A stretch of DNA of 64,000 bases from Methylophilaceae bacterium 11 (GCA_000525025.1 JCKJ01000001.1:2108001-2172000); one strand, 5' to 3'. Positions 52,095-62,858 are shown, counted from the stretch's first letter. Notes: generated from the letters alone by a model not told the origin. A program made the numbers and translations.

Positions 52095-53129
52095 TTAACG
52101 TCCGGCGATTTCCTGCTGAATCAACCACGCACCGCCTATTTTGGTCATCGCCAACGTTTTACGTGTACTTTGTGGCTTACCATCTGCAACATAACGCTGA
52201 CTAAATTGTACTTTGGCGGCATCACTGCCCTCCATCGTCACTTTGGCGTTATTCACTTCTACCACAATCGTTTTTGGACGACTTACGCGATCGCGCCGTG
52301 TCGCTTCCCACGCTTTACGTGGTTCGCCTTTCGGTGTTTTAAAGCTATCCGCATAGCTGGCCAAATATTGATTCACATCTTGTGAAGACCACGCTTTTGC
52401 CCAAGCATTCACAGCATCCAATACTGCAGTGTCATCGCTAGCCGCAGTTACTGGCTCTGGTTTTGCAGGCTCAGCCGGTTTAACTACTTCAGGTTTTTTG
52501 CTATCCATCGGCTTGGCAACAGACGTCGCTGGCTTAGACAACTCCACGGTTTTGACTGGATCTTTGCTTGCCACGGCTGGCTTATTAGCGCTGGCCTTAC
52601 CACCAAACAAATCTGTAATCATGGATAGCTTGCCCTGTGCCCTTGAGTTTGAAGCATCTAACTTAAAGGCTTTGTCATACGCTTCTGAGGCTAGGCGTGC
52701 ATAAATATCACCTAGATTTTCATGTGCTGTTGCATAGCTTGGGTGTGTTTTGATGGCGGTTTCCAGCGCTTTACGCGCTTTATCATACTGCCCTTGATCC
52801 GCGTACAACACGGCCAAATTATTGTAAGGCTCCGGCAAGTTTGGATATTTCTCGGTCAAGTCGGTAAAGGCCTTAATGGCTTCATCGCGCTTACCCTGCT
52901 CGACCAAAATCACGCCCTTCATAAACAGCGCTTCGGCGTCTTTCGGGTTGGTGTTCAAATAAGCATTTACTTTCTCTAGCGCCGCAGCTTGATTGCCCTG
53001 CTCGGAAAGCAAATTAATTTCTTTCAACTCTGCACTTGCGTTCCCCGCAGCCATGCCCATGATCGAGAAATGCAAGGCAGAAAAACCGAGCGTCACGGCA
53101 ATCAACGTTTTTATTATTTTAGTGTGCAT
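52095..53129 (-). CDS. Secreted TPR protein with NTF2-like tail
   Basis: From the ATG at 53129 the protein has 344 residues: a signal peptide (IIKTLIAVTLGFSALHF), four or so TPRs (about 40-175; AEALFMKGVILVEQGKRDEA, NLAVLYADQGQYDKA), a proline- and lysine-rich linker (about 185-225), and a C-terminal NTF2-like domain (AWAKAWSSQDVNQYLASYAD) similar to the one on the transpeptidase. It lies just upstream of that gene on the same strand. A role in cell-envelope assembly is likely. Confidence 0.85.
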   Translation of the reverse strand: MHTKIIKTLIAVTLGFSALHFSIMGMAAGNASAELKEINLLSEQGNQAAALEKVNAYLNTNPKDAEALFMKGVILVEQGKRDEAIKAFTDLTEKYPNLPEPYNNLAVLYADQGQYDKARKALETAIKTHPSYATAHENLGDIYARLASEAYDKAFKLDASNSRAQGKLSMITDLFGGKASANKPAVASKDPVKTVELSKPATSVAKPMDSKKPEVVKPAEPAKPEPVTAASDDTAVLDAVNAWAKAWSSQDVNQYLASYADSFKTPKGEPRKAWEATRRDRVSRPKTIVVEVNNAKVTMEGSDAAKVQFSQRYVADGKPQSTRKTLAMTKIGGAWLIQQEIAGR

Positions 53130-53299
53130 GGGCTTTTTACCTTGAGAAGAATCGAAGATGTTCATTATGTTATACTTGAGACGATGATTAAGTGCCTAAT
53201 TCTATCAATAGCCTAGGCCATACTACAATAGCTGGCTTGCTTAATCACTGATTAATTTTACTTTTTTCCTATTAGAACACGCTTTACATCACACTGCGC

Positions 53300-54739
53300 A
53301 TGTTAAAAATTTACAACTCTCTTACCCGCGAAAAACAAACCTTTACCCCGATTGAGCCTGGCAAGGTGCGCATGTATGTATGTGGCATGACCGTTTATGA
53401 TTTTTGTCATCTAGGTCACGCACGTGTGATGGTGGTGTTTGACATGATTGCGCGCTGGTATCGTGCCAGCGAATACCAAGTAACGTATGTGCGCAACATT
53501 ACCGATATTGACGACAAAATCATCAAGCGCGCCAATGAGAATGGTGAAACGATTGATGTGCTGACACAACGCTTTATTGATGCCATGGATGAAGACTCTG
53601 CCAAACTAGGCATCATTAGACCAGATATCGAACCGCGCGCGACACAGCATATTCAGGGCATGCTGGATATGATTGCCAAACTGATTGAAAAAGGCCACGC
53701 CTACCAAGCAAGCAATGGCGATGTGTTTTACAAAGTGCGCAGCTTTAACGACTATGGCAAACTTTCTGGCAAAAGCCTGGATGATTTACGTGCTGGCGAG
53801 CGCGTCGATGTAGATACCTTTAAACAAGACCCTTTGGATTTTGTGCTTTGGAAATCCGTCAAACCAAATGAACCTAATTGGGATTCCCCTTGGGGCAAAG
53901 GGCGCCCGGGCTGGCATATCGAATGTTCCGTCATGAGCGCAGAACATTTAGGGGCGCATTTTGATATCCACGGTGGCGGACAAGACTTGCAATTCCCGCA
54001 TCATGAGAATGAAATCGCACAATCCGAAGCCGCCCACAGTTGCCAAATGGCTAACTACTGGATGCACAATGGCTTTGTGCGTGTGGATGATGAAAAAATG
54101 TCCAAATCACTGGGCAACTTTTTTACGATCCGTGAAGTGCTTAGCAAATATGATGCAGATGTCGTACGCTTTTTCATTTTACGTGCGCATTATCGTAGCC
54201 CGCTTAATTATTCCGATAAGCATTTAGATGATGCAAAACAAGCGCATGACCGATTTTATTTAACATTGAAGAATGTATCACCTGCAAATATTGATATCGA
54301 CTGGGAAAATCAATATGCCGCAAGATTTAAAGCAGCTTTAGATGATGACTTCAACACGCCGGAAGCCATGGCAGTACTTTTTGATTTGGCAAACGAGGCC
54401 AATAAAACAAAAAACTCTAGCGTTTCTGGTCTTTTGAAAAAATTAGGTGGCATTTTAGGCTTACTCACGCTAGATGCTGAGCCCTATTTGCAAGGCCGTA
54501 GAGAAGTGACCAGAGCTTTAACTGGAGTTGAAGCTAAAGGTCAAATAGGAAATGTCTCAGCAAAAATTACAATTAACATTTCCGGCGAAGAGCACGATAT
54601 TCAAGATGTTATTCAAAAGAGGCTAGACGCCAAAAAAGCCAAAAACTTTGCTGAAGCTGACCGTATTCGTAAAGAACTAGCCGATGCTGGCATTATTTTG
54701 GAAGACACGCCGCAAGGGACTACTTGGCGCCGTGCTTAA
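53300..54739 (+). CDS. cysS: Cysteinyl-tRNA synthetase
   Basis: The 479-aa class I synthetase has the HIGH-type [14 protein letters not shown] motif with TVYDFC before it, the zinc-binding WHIECSVMS and [14 protein letters not shown], and [12 protein letters not shown]. It charges tRNA-Cys. About 20 residues near 400-430 are extra compared with the usual 460-aa enzyme. It is divergent from the TPR gene. Confidence 0.98.
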   Translation: MLKIYNSLTREKQTFTPIEPGKVRMYVCGMTVYDFCHLGHARVMVVFDMIARWYRASEYQVTYVRNITDIDDKIIKRANENGETIDVLTQRFIDAMDEDSAKLGIIRPDIEPRATQHIQGMLDMIAKLIEKGHAYQASNGDVFYKVRSFNDYGKLSGKSLDDLRAGERVDVDTFKQDPLDFVLWKSVKPNEPNWDSPWGKGRPGWHIECSVMSAEHLGAHFDIHGGGQDLQFPHHENEIAQSEAAHSCQMANYWMHNGFVRVDDEKMSKSLGNFFTIREVLSKYDADVVRFFILRAHYRSPLNYSDKHLDDAKQAHDRFYLTLKNVSPANIDIDWENQYAARFKAALDDDFNTPEAMAVLFDLANEANKTKNSSVSGLLKKLGGILGLLTLDAEPYLQGRREVTRALTGVEAKGQIGNVSAKITINISGEEHDIQDVIQKRLDAKKAKNFAEADRIRKELADAGIILEDTPQGTTWRRA

Positions 54740-54748
54740 GTGAGGTTA

Positions 54749-54766
54749 ACTTAGGCGAGGCTAAGT
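54749..54766. terminator. Weak inverted repeat between convergent cysS and GGDEF gene
   Basis: ACTTAG and CTAAGT flank GCGAGG in a gap of 37 bp. The stem is short and lacks a T run, so it is only a possible terminator. Confidence 0.25.
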
Positions 54767-54776
54767 AAGTGCAAGC

Positions 54777-55883
54777 TTACTCGGCCTGATACTTGACCAC
54801 GTGATTACGGCCGCCATTTTTGGCGCTATACATTGCCTTATCTGCGTGGCTTAATAAATCCTCTAAGGTTTCCCCAAAGTCTGTCACGCCAAAGCTGGCC
54901 GTAAGTGATAGCAGATTTTCTTGTGCCAATATAATGGTCGAGTTCATCATAGTGCGTTTTAGGTGATTAGCTACTTCTTCCGCCTCGCTCACGCGCGTAT
55001 TCGGCAGCAATACGGCAAACTCCTCGCCACCAAAACGACACAACACATCCGATTCTCTCAAATTGTTTTTGAGCAGTTGCGCCAAACTGCTCAGCGCCAT
55101 GTCGCCGCAAGCATGACCAAAACTATCATTAATATTTTTAAAGTGATCCACATCCAGCATCAACGCGCTGACAGGTTGCTGGTTGCTTTTGCAATAATCG
55201 AATAGTAATCGCGCCTTATCAAAAAAGGCTCGGCGATTATTCAGGCCGGTCAATGCATCCGTACGCGCCATGTCCTCTGCGCTCATTTTGGCTTGTTGTA
55301 AATCATAAGCAAGCTCTAGGTTTCCATTGAACGTTTTTTGCAACAATATGCTGGTGATAATGCAAGAGACATACATACAGCACGCCGCAACGCCCACCCA
55401 AAATGTTTGGTCGTACCCTAATGTCAGCAATACGATAATCATGGGCACCAAGGCCAGAGAAACCGAAGCAATTTGCAGATAACGTAGCGGGCTGTACCAT
55501 GAAATAGCTGCGCCAGCTAAGCCAAGCGAGAAAGTATTCAGGATAAAGATGGCCGTTAAGTTGTCTCTGGGCATAATCCAAATAAGCCCAACGCTCCAAG
55601 AAAGAAACACCAGCAACAAGCTGATAGCAAAGGGTTGCTCCCAACGCAGCACATCAGTGCCTTGTGGGTTAGCCTGTTTGAATCGAGAGATAATGACAAT
55701 CCGCATCAGTGCTAGCAAGAGCGTGATACCGAACCAGATGAGTAATTGCTGACGATTGGCAAGCTTCCATAACGCAGCCACCAAAAACAACCCAGCTATC
55801 GCACTCAGTACAATCGGAATAAGGCTGTGCATATACAACAGCTTGATTTTCTCAATATGAATATGCGTTTGTTTGGATTCCAT
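54777..55883 (-). CDS. Membrane diguanylate cyclase (GGDEF)
   Basis: The 368-aa protein has about six helices (residues 15-190) and a GGDEF domain (about 205-365) with ALTGLNNRRAFF, LDVDHFKNINDSFGHACGD and the active GGEEF motif in CRFGGEEFAVLLP. It should make cyclic di-GMP. No inhibitory RxxD site four residues before is evident. The sensory part is a plain multi-helix bundle. Confidence 0.93.
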   Translation of the reverse strand: MESKQTHIHIEKIKLLYMHSLIPIVLSAIAGLFLVAALWKLANRQQLLIWFGITLLLALMRIVIISRFKQANPQGTDVLRWEQPFAISLLLVFLSWSVGLIWIMPRDNLTAIFILNTFSLGLAGAAISWYSPLRYLQIASVSLALVPMIIVLLTLGYDQTFWVGVAACCMYVSCIITSILLQKTFNGNLELAYDLQQAKMSAEDMARTDALTGLNNRRAFFDKARLLFDYCKSNQQPVSALMLDVDHFKNINDSFGHACGDMALSSLAQLLKNNLRESDVLCRFGGEEFAVLLPNTRVSEAEEVANHLKRTMMNSTIILAQENLLSLTASFGVTDFGETLEDLLSHADKAMYSAKNGGRNHVVKYQAE

Positions 55884-56141
55884 CTTCTAAATTCCTGCCC
55901 TATGGACCAACACTTCACTCGTGTTTTTATTATATTTTTTTAGCATTAAAGTGTACCACAATAAGTATTTGGCGATAGTAAATGCCAATGTATCAATCAC
56001 ATAGCGCTAAGCAACAAATTATTTGACAAAATAAATGCACCAGCTTTTGAACAATAATTCCGCATAGTGGTATACGCAATGCACCATCTTAAAGCGAATA
56101 CGTTAAAATAAACTACTTCAAAATTCCATGGGAACATTGTA
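55884..56141. other. Divergent intergenic region (GGDEF gene / argJ)
   Basis: 258 bp with A+T-rich sequence and a TTGACA hexamer at 56023-56028, but no well-spaced -10 box. Nothing else is seen. Confidence 0.4.
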
Positions 56142-57368
56142 ATGCCTGTTCAATTAAGCGCACCACAAGCCGCATCTCTTTTACCTGTTCGAGGTGTTCA
56201 GTTAGGCTATGCAGAAGCCTATGTGCGCAAACCTAACCGTAAAGATGTGCTCGTGATTACCTTGGCAGAACATAGCAGCGTTGCTGGCGTGTTCACACAA
56301 AACCGTTTCTGCGCTGCGCCTGTCACGCTATGTAAATCGCATTTATCACAGAATGAAGGCATACGTGCTTTGCTAGTGAATACCGGTTGTGCCAATGCAG
56401 GCACCGGCGAAGAGGGCTTGCAACGCGCACAACAAACTTGTCAGGCATTGGGTCAATTACTCAATATCAAGGACAGCCAAGTACTGCCATTTTCCACAGG
56501 TGTGATTTTAGAGCCTTTGCCGGTAGACAAAGTGATTGCGGGCTTGCCCGCCGCGATCCAAAACTTAAAAGAAGATAATTGGCTGAATGCTGCCGAATCC
56601 ATTATGACCACCGATATTGTGGCCAAGGGAACGTCGCGCCAATTACAACTGGATGGCAAAACCGTGACCATTACCGGCATCAGCAAAGGCTCCGGCATGA
56701 TCCACCCCAATATGGCGACCATGTTGGGTTATATCGCTACCGATGCAGCGGTAAGCCAGTCTGCGCTCGAAAGCATCATTCAATACGCAGTCAACAAATC
56801 GTTTAACTGCATTACTGTAGATGGCGATACCAGCACCAACGACAGCTTGATGATGATGGCAACGCGCCTAGCCGGTAACGTAGAAATCACAGAACAAAGT
56901 GCAAACTTTGCAGCGCTGCGCGATGCACTTACGGATGTTGCGGTTGAACTAGCGCAAGCCATTGTACGCGACGGTGAAGGTGCTACCAAGTTTATGACAG
57001 TACAAGTAGAAGACGGAAAAGACGAGGCAGAATGCCGGAAAGTGGCGTATGCCATTGCTCACTCACCGCTCATTAAAACCGCATTCTTTGCCTCTGACCC
57101 TAATCTAGGGCGTATTCTGGCCGCCATTGGTTATGCAGGTATTGATGACTTAGACGTCAACAATATGGAACTGTATTTGGGTGATGTGCTTGTTGCCGAA
57201 AAAGGAGGTAGAGCCGCCAGTTATGAAGAGGCGCAAGGTGCTGCCATCATGAAAGAGTCGGATATCTTAGTGCGCGTAGTACTCAACCGCGGCAATGCAA
57301 ACGTCACCATCTGGACCTGTGATTTTAGCTATGACTACGTCAAAATCAACGCCGACTATCGGTCATAA
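56142..57368 (+). CDS. argJ: Bifunctional ornithine acetyltransferase/N-acetylglutamate synthase
   Basis: The 408-aa precursor cleaves itself before T193 in [18 protein letters not shown]. Other marks are [33 protein letters not shown] and DGEGATKFM, and it ends GFDY-type with [11 protein letters not shown]. It recycles the acetyl group in arginine synthesis. It is 11 bp from the following ATPase gene. Confidence 0.98.
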   Translation: MPVQLSAPQAASLLPVRGVQLGYAEAYVRKPNRKDVLVITLAEHSSVAGVFTQNRFCAAPVTLCKSHLSQNEGIRALLVNTGCANAGTGEEGLQRAQQTCQALGQLLNIKDSQVLPFSTGVILEPLPVDKVIAGLPAAIQNLKEDNWLNAAESIMTTDIVAKGTSRQLQLDGKTVTITGISKGSGMIHPNMATMLGYIATDAAVSQSALESIIQYAVNKSFNCITVDGDTSTNDSLMMMATRLAGNVEITEQSANFAALRDALTDVAVELAQAIVRDGEGATKFMTVQVEDGKDEAECRKVAYAIAHSPLIKTAFFASDPNLGRILAAIGYAGIDDLDVNNMELYLGDVLVAEKGGRAASYEEAQGAAIMKESDILVRVVLNRGNANVTIWTCDFSYDYVKINADYRS

Positions 57369-57379
57369 AGCGCGACTCA

Positions 57380-58252
57380 ATGAACAATACAATAGAACAC
57401 TTAATTACGCGTGCAGAAAGCTTGATTGATAAGCTGGAAACATTATTACCTACTGCAAATGCGCCTATAGATTGGTCGGCTATCGCTTGGCGTTGGGTGG
57501 CCAAACTGGGCAAAGGTGAATTGCAGGCCATCTCGCATCCACATGTCATTCAATTAGAGAATATTCTGTTTGCTGACCGGCAAAAAACGGAAGTGGTACG
57601 CAATACGCGCCAGTTTTTACAGGGTTTGCCAGCCAACAATGTGCTGCTGACTGGCGCGCGCGGCACAGGAAAATCCACCTTGGTCAAGGCACTGTTAACA
57701 GAATTTTCTGCAGCAGGCTTACGCTTGATTGAGGTGGAGCGTCACGATTTGACGCACTTGGCCGAGATTGTCAGCTTACTTCGCGACCGTCCTGAAAAGT
57801 TTATTATTTTTTGTGATGACCTCACCTTTGAGGCCAATGATGAAGGCTATAAAGCACTTAAAGTGGTATTAGATGGCTCGATTGCCAACACCTCAGACAA
57901 TGTGCTGGTATATGCCACTTCCAACCGAAAAAACTTGATGCCTGAAATGTTTGCCGACAATCTGCCCGCGCGCTACGCCGATGGTGAAATCCGCCCCGGC
58001 GATACGATAGAAGAAAAAACCGCGCTAGCCGAACGCTTTGGCTTATGGCTGAGTTTTTACGCATTTGACCAGGATGAGTATTTGCACATTGCTGCCAACT
58101 GGTTGAACACGTTTGATATTGCATTCGATGAGGAGGCACGGCTTGCTGCGCTCGATTTTTCACTGACCCGCGGCGCGCGCAGTGGTCGTGTCGCCTACCA
58201 GTTTGCGCGTGATTACGCGGGCAAGCGCAAGTTAACGCCAGTGCATGACTAA
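57380..58252 (+). CDS. DUF815-family AAA ATPase
   Basis: The 290-aa protein has Walker A LLTGARGTGKSTLV (about 91-104), Walker B FIIFCDDLTFEANDEGYK and the arginine-rich NLPARYADGEIRPGDTIEEK. The family is cytosolic with an unknown client; it is often next to argJ and the Nudix gene in betaproteobacteria, as here. Confidence 0.92.
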   Translation: MNNTIEHLITRAESLIDKLETLLPTANAPIDWSAIAWRWVAKLGKGELQAISHPHVIQLENILFADRQKTEVVRNTRQFLQGLPANNVLLTGARGTGKSTLVKALLTEFSAAGLRLIEVERHDLTHLAEIVSLLRDRPEKFIIFCDDLTFEANDEGYKALKVVLDGSIANTSDNVLVYATSNRKNLMPEMFADNLPARYADGEIRPGDTIEEKTALAERFGLWLSFYAFDQDEYLHIAANWLNTFDIAFDEEARLAALDFSLTRGARSGRVAYQFARDYAGKRKLTPVHD

Positions 58253-58258
58253 ACCGTT

Positions 58259-59218
58259 ATGACTAAAGTCGTGCAAGTCGCCGTCGCCATTCTACAAAAA
58301 ACGAATGGCGATTTTTTATTAGCCAGCCGACCACAGGGCAAAGGCTGGGCTGGCTGGTGGGAGTTTCCAGGTGGCAAGATAGAGCAAGGAGAAGCGCCTG
58401 AGCATGCGCTTGCGCGTGAGTTACAAGAAGAGCTAGGCGTGACGCCAACAGCTGTTCAGCCATGGATAACGCGCCGTTACGATTACCCGGCTACCCACGA
58501 TGCCAGCGCCAAAACCGTACTGCTCCATTTCTTCTTTGTGACCGCTTGGCAAGGTGAAGTCATGCCGCTAGAAGGACAATCCCTGTCTTGGCAATCTCCG
58601 CAACATGTGCAAGTGAGCCCGGTATTACCAGCGAATGCGCCTATTATGCATGCGCTGGCTTTGCCCACTATATATGCAATTTCCAATATAGCAGAAATGG
58701 GAAAGCCGCAATTTATGCGCGCATTGGCGCATGCGCTAGACCAAGGTTTGCAGCTTATTCAAATTAGAGAGAAACAGTTAACACGTGATGCACTCTCTGC
58801 ATTGTCACAAGAAATACTGGCCCTGTGTGCCCCGTATCAAGCAAAAGTCATGATCAATACAGACATTGCGCATGCAAGACAACTCGGCGCACACGGGGTC
58901 CATTTAACCAGCCGTGATTTAATGCAGTTACAGCAAAGACCAGCACACTTGTTAGTAAGCGCTTCGTGTCACAACCCATTAGAGTTAGCGCATGCTGCTG
59001 CATTAGGGTTGGATTTTGTGGTGCTGTCGCCAGTGCTCGCCACATTAAGCCACCCTGATGCACCCCCAATCGGTTGGGAGACGTTTGCACATTGGATTCA
59101 ACACTATGCGTTGCCGGTGTATGCCCTAGGTGGCATGACCAGCCAACATCTTAGCAAGGCATTACAAGGTGGTGCACGTGGAATTGCCATGCAGCGTGGT
59201 GCATGGCTAGCTGATTAA
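58259..59218 (+). CDS. Nudix (MutT-like) hydrolase fused to a ThiE/TenI domain
   Basis: The protein has 319 aa. Residues about 5-130 are a Nudix domain with box GGKIEQGEAPEHALARELQE and the following ELGV, as in MutT. Residues about 140-315 are a ThiE-like TIM barrel (LIQIREKQ, HLTSRDL, FVVLSPV, ALGGMT). The fusion is common in proteobacteria. The first domain would clean 8-oxo-dGTP; the second is not proven to make thiamine phosphate. Confidence 0.93.
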   Translation: MTKVVQVAVAILQKTNGDFLLASRPQGKGWAGWWEFPGGKIEQGEAPEHALARELQEELGVTPTAVQPWITRRYDYPATHDASAKTVLLHFFFVTAWQGEVMPLEGQSLSWQSPQHVQVSPVLPANAPIMHALALPTIYAISNIAEMGKPQFMRALAHALDQGLQLIQIREKQLTRDALSALSQEILALCAPYQAKVMINTDIAHARQLGAHGVHLTSRDLMQLQQRPAHLLVSASCHNPLELAHAAALGLDFVVLSPVLATLSHPDAPPIGWETFAHWIQHYALPVYALGGMTSQHLSKALQGGARGIAMQRGAWLAD

Positions 59219-59234
59219 AATCAACCAGTTGTGA

Positions 59235-59672
59235 TTAATTGACTTCTTTGATGGGTAGCGTAACGCTTTGGTGCGTGATGTTATCTGCTTGATCTTTAAA
59301 ACAGAGCTTTAGCGTGACTGTCTCACCTGCTTTAAGTGGTTTTTGCAAACCAAATAGCATTAAATGAAAGCCGCCCGGCGCTAACTTTTCCGGTGTGTTC
59401 GGCTGCAAAGCCAACACATCTAATTTGCGCATTTTCATCACGCCATTATTCATGGTCATGCTGTGAATTTCCACTTCATCCGCGCTGCTGCTTTCAACAT
59501 ACACCAGCTTCGCCGGCTGTGCACTCTTGAGCGTCATGTAAGCGGCACCTACTTTTTGCCCTGGCGCAGTGGCTCGCACCCATGCCTCTGAAATAGCCAC
59601 ATCAGCCAATGCAATATGACTTAGGGTTAACAGCAGCATAACAAATAAGGATGATTTGAACGGATGCTTCAT
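59235..59672 (-). CDS. Periplasmic copper chaperone PCu(A)C
   Basis: The 145-aa protein has a signal peptide and the H-M copper motif: EIHSMTMNNGVMKMRK followed about 20 residues on by GGFHLMLFGLQKPLKAGE. It supplies Cu(I) to cytochrome oxidase. AAATGA-type spacing shows it last in the pilD-coaE-zapD-yacG direction, but after a 72-bp gap, so it may be a separate unit. Confidence 0.92.
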   Translation of the reverse strand: MKHPFKSSLFVMLLLTLSHIALADVAISEAWVRATAPGQKVGAAYMTLKSAQPAKLVYVESSSADEVEIHSMTMNNGVMKMRKLDVLALQPNTPEKLAPGGFHLMLFGLQKPLKAGETVTLKLCFKDQADNITHQSVTLPIKEVN

Positions 59673-59743
59673 TTCACTCGACTCTCTAACAACACAAATT
59701 GGGGAAGACTACTGATATCAAGACTATCAAACATAGACAAAAT

Positions 59744-59941
59744 TCAATTTGAATGTTGGTCTTCATCCAATTCCGGTGGTGTATTATCCGGAATGCGAAA
59801 ACGCTCATTGGCCCAATCGCCAAGATCTACCAATTGACAACGTTTGGAGCAAAATGGTCGATATGGATTTTCGGGGCTGAATTCTGCTGGCTGCCCACAC
59901 TGCGGACAATTGACTAAACGCTTTTTAGATGTATCTGACAC
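59744..59941 (-). CDS. yacG: DNA gyrase inhibitor YacG
   Basis: The 65-aa zinc protein has [13 protein letters not shown] and [18 protein letters not shown], the four-cysteine ribbon of YacG, and an acidic tail. It binds GyrB. It follows zapD after 24 bp. Confidence 0.95.
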   Translation of the reverse strand: MSDTSKKRLVNCPQCGQPAEFSPENPYRPFCSKRCQLVDLGDWANERFRIPDNTPPELDEDQHSN

Positions 59942-59965
59942 GACTTACTCACACTCACTTTAAAA

Positions 59966-60721
59966 CTAGAAATTACAAATGACCATGGCAAACTCAACAT
60001 CATGGTCACATTGTTTGGGTTTTTGTACAAAATCCAAGCTGTTAAAACGAATGTTGATGGCGTATTTATTGGCACTGACCTCAGGGAAACAAGGAGAGTC
60101 TTCCACTTCAATTCTTAATAACTGCGCAGGTCTCACACCGCCCAGCAACTGTTGAAACGCACCTTGACGTGCGACGTGTTTAATTAACTCACCACTGCCT
60201 CGGAGAATCTGCAGAATGGTTTGGATGGCTTGATGCATCGGCATCAGGCGTGACAGCCAAGTTTCAAAATCTTTACGCCTACGCTCCTCACCCAAATACA
60301 GCCAATGATGATAAGACGGCAAATCAAACTCACATACACCACCTGGAATATTGGCGCGTTGCTTAATGCTCATTAGCCAATCATTCTCTCGTAACGCCTG
60401 GCCTAGCTTGAGCGTATCACCTCGTAACGCAAGTGCGCTTTTCTCTAGACTAGCAATCGTAGTGTTTAAAGCCTCTTCTGCAATATTGGGGTTACCGCGC
60501 AAATGTTGCAGATGGGATTTTTGACGTTCTAGCTCTTGCAATAAATCCATTTTCAAATCTGCGCGATCAATAATATCGAGCATTTGCAGAATGGAGATAA
60601 GTGCGGCGTGATGGTTGAATTCGTGCCCTACATTGACATGATGCAGCACTTTAGTGAACAAGTCCTCTAGGCGAAGATAAGTTCTGATACGCTCATTAAA
60701 TGGAAATTCGTAGCTAGACAC
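59966..60721 (-). CDS. zapD: Cell division protein ZapD
   Basis: The 251-aa protein is the usual length and has YEFPFNERIRTYLRLEDLF at the start and REFCQFDLP-type CEFDLPSYHHWLY further on. ZapD bundles FtsZ filaments at the septum. It lies between coaE and yacG as in most beta- and gammaproteobacteria. Confidence 0.95.
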   Translation of the reverse strand: MSSYEFPFNERIRTYLRLEDLFTKVLHHVNVGHEFNHHAALISILQMLDIIDRADLKMDLLQELERQKSHLQHLRGNPNIAEEALNTTIASLEKSALALRGDTLKLGQALRENDWLMSIKQRANIPGGVCEFDLPSYHHWLYLGEERRRKDFETWLSRLMPMHQAIQTILQILRGSGELIKHVARQGAFQQLLGGVRPAQLLRIEVEDSPCFPEVSANKYAINIRFNSLDFVQKPKQCDHDVEFAMVICNF

Positions 60722-60776
60722 GATAGGGTATTAAGTCAGCTTACTTATATTTGTAAATTGCAGTGAATTATCAGAT

Positions 60777-61385
60777 TTATTTGCTAACTATGCAAGTATT
60801 AATGTAATTTTTATGAAATTGATAAATATTTTCTTCAAATTCTGCCAGACCTGCGTCGTTGGTGATGATGGTATCTGCCATTGCAATTCTGCTTTGGCGT
60901 GACGATTGTGCATCGATAATTTGCTGTGCTTCTTGCGCACTCAATCCACTGCGTTCCATCACGCGCGCTAATTGCAATGATTCGTCACAATCAATCACCA
61001 GAACATGGTCAATATACGGCAAATAGCGCTGGCTTTCTTGCAACAGCGGAATGGCCAACACCACATAAGTCGAGGTCACTAACGCTGCAAGTTGTTTTAC
61101 GGCCTCATCGAAAATCGCGGGATGCATGATGGCGTTCAATTTGACTCTGGCATCTGGTTGCGTAAATATCAGTGCACGCATCAGCGGCCGATTCAACGCC
61201 CCCTCCTCCGTGATAAATTCGCTACCAAACTCAGTAGCAATCTGCGGCACTAACGCGCCTCCTGCTGCAGTGAGTGTGTGCGCAATGACATCTAAATCGA
61301 CGATCGGTACACCTAGGCTACTCAGCATTTGTGTGGCGATACTTTTACCGCTACCGATGCCCCCTGTCAGTGCAACTGTTTTCAT
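60777..61385 (-). CDS. coaE: Dephospho-CoA kinase
   Basis: The 202-aa P-loop kinase has GGIGSGKSIATQML (about 8-21), DLDVIAH, ALNRPLMRALIF and SRQSRIAMADTIITND. It finishes coenzyme A synthesis in the cytosol. It follows pilD after 24 bp. Confidence 0.97.
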   Translation of the reverse strand: MKTVALTGGIGSGKSIATQMLSSLGVPIVDLDVIAHTLTAAGGALVPQIATEFGSEFITEEGALNRPLMRALIFTQPDARVKLNAIMHPAIFDEAVKQLAALVTSTYVVLAIPLLQESQRYLPYIDHVLVIDCDESLQLARVMERSGLSAQEAQQIIDAQSSRQSRIAMADTIITNDAGLAEFEENIYQFHKNYINTCIVSK

Positions 61386-61409
61386 GCATGCACCAATCGT
61401 ATGCTTACG

Positions 61410-62282
61410 CTACTGTACTAAGTACAAAGCAGCGAGAGATTGCCCGTAAAACAATGCGGCCATCCCACCCAAGGCTAAAAATGGGCCAAAAGGGATCGCT
61501 GTCTGACGGTCTTTGTTTTTAAACACAATCATACCAATGCCGACCACAGCGCCAATCACCGAGCTGAGTAGAATAACTGCGGGTAATAACTGCCAGCCAA
61601 ACCATGCGCCAAGCGCGGCCAACAGTTTGAAATCGCCATAGCCCATGCCCTCTTTACCTGTGACCAACTTGAACAGCCAATAGATGGACCAAAGAATTAA
61701 ATAGCCGGCCATGGCACCGATGACTGCTGACGACAAACTGACGAAACCGTTGTTTAAATTGAAAAACAGCCCCAGCCACAGCAGCGGCAAGGTGATGTCA
61801 TCCGGCAGTAATTGTGTATCAAAATCAATACAAGTTAACGCAACCAAAGCAAACACAAACACCCATGCAAACAAGGTAGTAGCGCTATAGCCATACTTTA
61901 CGGCAACTGCACCAATCAACGCGCCGGTGACAGCCTCCACTATTGGGTAACGTGCACTGATAGGGGCTTTACACTGACGACACTTTCCTTTTAGAAACAA
62001 GTAACTCAGCACAGGGATGTTCTCCAGTGCAGTGATGTTGTGCTGGCATTTGGGGCAAGCGGAGCGCGGTGTCACTAGATTATATTTAGCTTGCTCTGGC
62101 GCATCTTTTCCTTGTAATTCAAGGCAGTTAGCATGCCATTCGCGCTCCATCATGATAGGTAAACGGTGAATCACCACATTAAGAAAACTACCAACTAACA
62201 GGCCAAATACGACAGAAAGCGTGATAAAAAATGCAGGTTCGGCACGCAACAATTCCGAAATAGGCGCAAAAATTTCAAACAT
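61410..62282 (-). CDS. pilD: Prepilin peptidase / methyltransferase PilD
   Basis: From the ATG at 62282 (AAGG upstream) the protein has 290 residues. It has the zinc cysteines CPKCQ and CRQC, and the aspartate protease motifs DFDTQLLPD and GYGDFKLLAALGAW. Eight helices fit the family. It trims and methylates type IV pilins; pilB and pilC are not in the window. The longer frame from 62342 lacks a ribosome site. Confidence 0.95.
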   Translation of the reverse strand: MFEIFAPISELLRAEPAFFITLSVVFGLLVGSFLNVVIHRLPIMMEREWHANCLELQGKDAPEQAKYNLVTPRSACPKCQHNITALENIPVLSYLFLKGKCRQCKAPISARYPIVEAVTGALIGAVAVKYGYSATTLFAWVFVFALVALTCIDFDTQLLPDDITLPLLWLGLFFNLNNGFVSLSSAVIGAMAGYLILWSIYWLFKLVTGKEGMGYGDFKLLAALGAWFGWQLLPAVILLSSVIGAVVGIGMIVFKNKDRQTAIPFGPFLALGGMAALFYGQSLAALYLVQ

Positions 62283-62450
62283 AATGACCTTATGGGTGAT
62301 GTAAACTTTTGCCATCATCGCATCGTTAATATATGTGTGCAATATCGAAAATGATTTTGGTGTAAAAATTGCTAGTTCAATATTGCAAGGCTCTTGAATA
62401 GTACTTAACAGTCACCACATAATAGATGTAATTGAAGCAAAGGACTCTTG

Positions 62451-62858
62451 ATGACAAACGACAATAAAGTATTCGATAGAACGCAAATTGACAAAACACA
62501 AGTTGAGCTCAATCAATTTGAGCACCCCGCATGGGATGAACCCATCATTTGTCGCGTAGAAGTGGATTTGCCAGGCTGGTTAGCCCAACTGACTGGCGAT
62601 CGCTCTTGGGAAATTTATGGTGAAGACGAAGAGGAAACCTGCATTAGTTTTATGATGCGTCAAAAGCAAGGTTCAGAGCACCACGTGATTAAACATAACG
62701 CATTGAAACAAGCAGAGGTCACCTTGTATCACAATGGGTACGCTGTGGTGGATGTAGATGGCGAAGCGCTATTTGATGGCTCCTTGACTACCGGTACTAG
62801 CGAGTGCGCGCACTTAAGCTATTACCATGCAACAGGCGAGCAAATCATGTTGAATTAA
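62451..62858 (+). CDS. Hypothetical protein
   Basis: The 135-aa protein starts at ATG 62451 with AAGGA 6 bases upstream. It is acidic, soluble and beta-rich (PIICRVEVDLPGWLAQLTGD, EVTLYHNGYAVVDVDGEALF), with no signal peptide or metal motif. I do not recognise the family. It is divergent from pilD and followed by a strong terminator. Confidence 0.75.
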   Translation: MTNDNKVFDRTQIDKTQVELNQFEHPAWDEPIICRVEVDLPGWLAQLTGDRSWEIYGEDEEETCISFMMRQKQGSEHHVIKHNALKQAEVTLYHNGYAVVDVDGEALFDGSLTTGTSECAHLSYYHATGEQIMLN

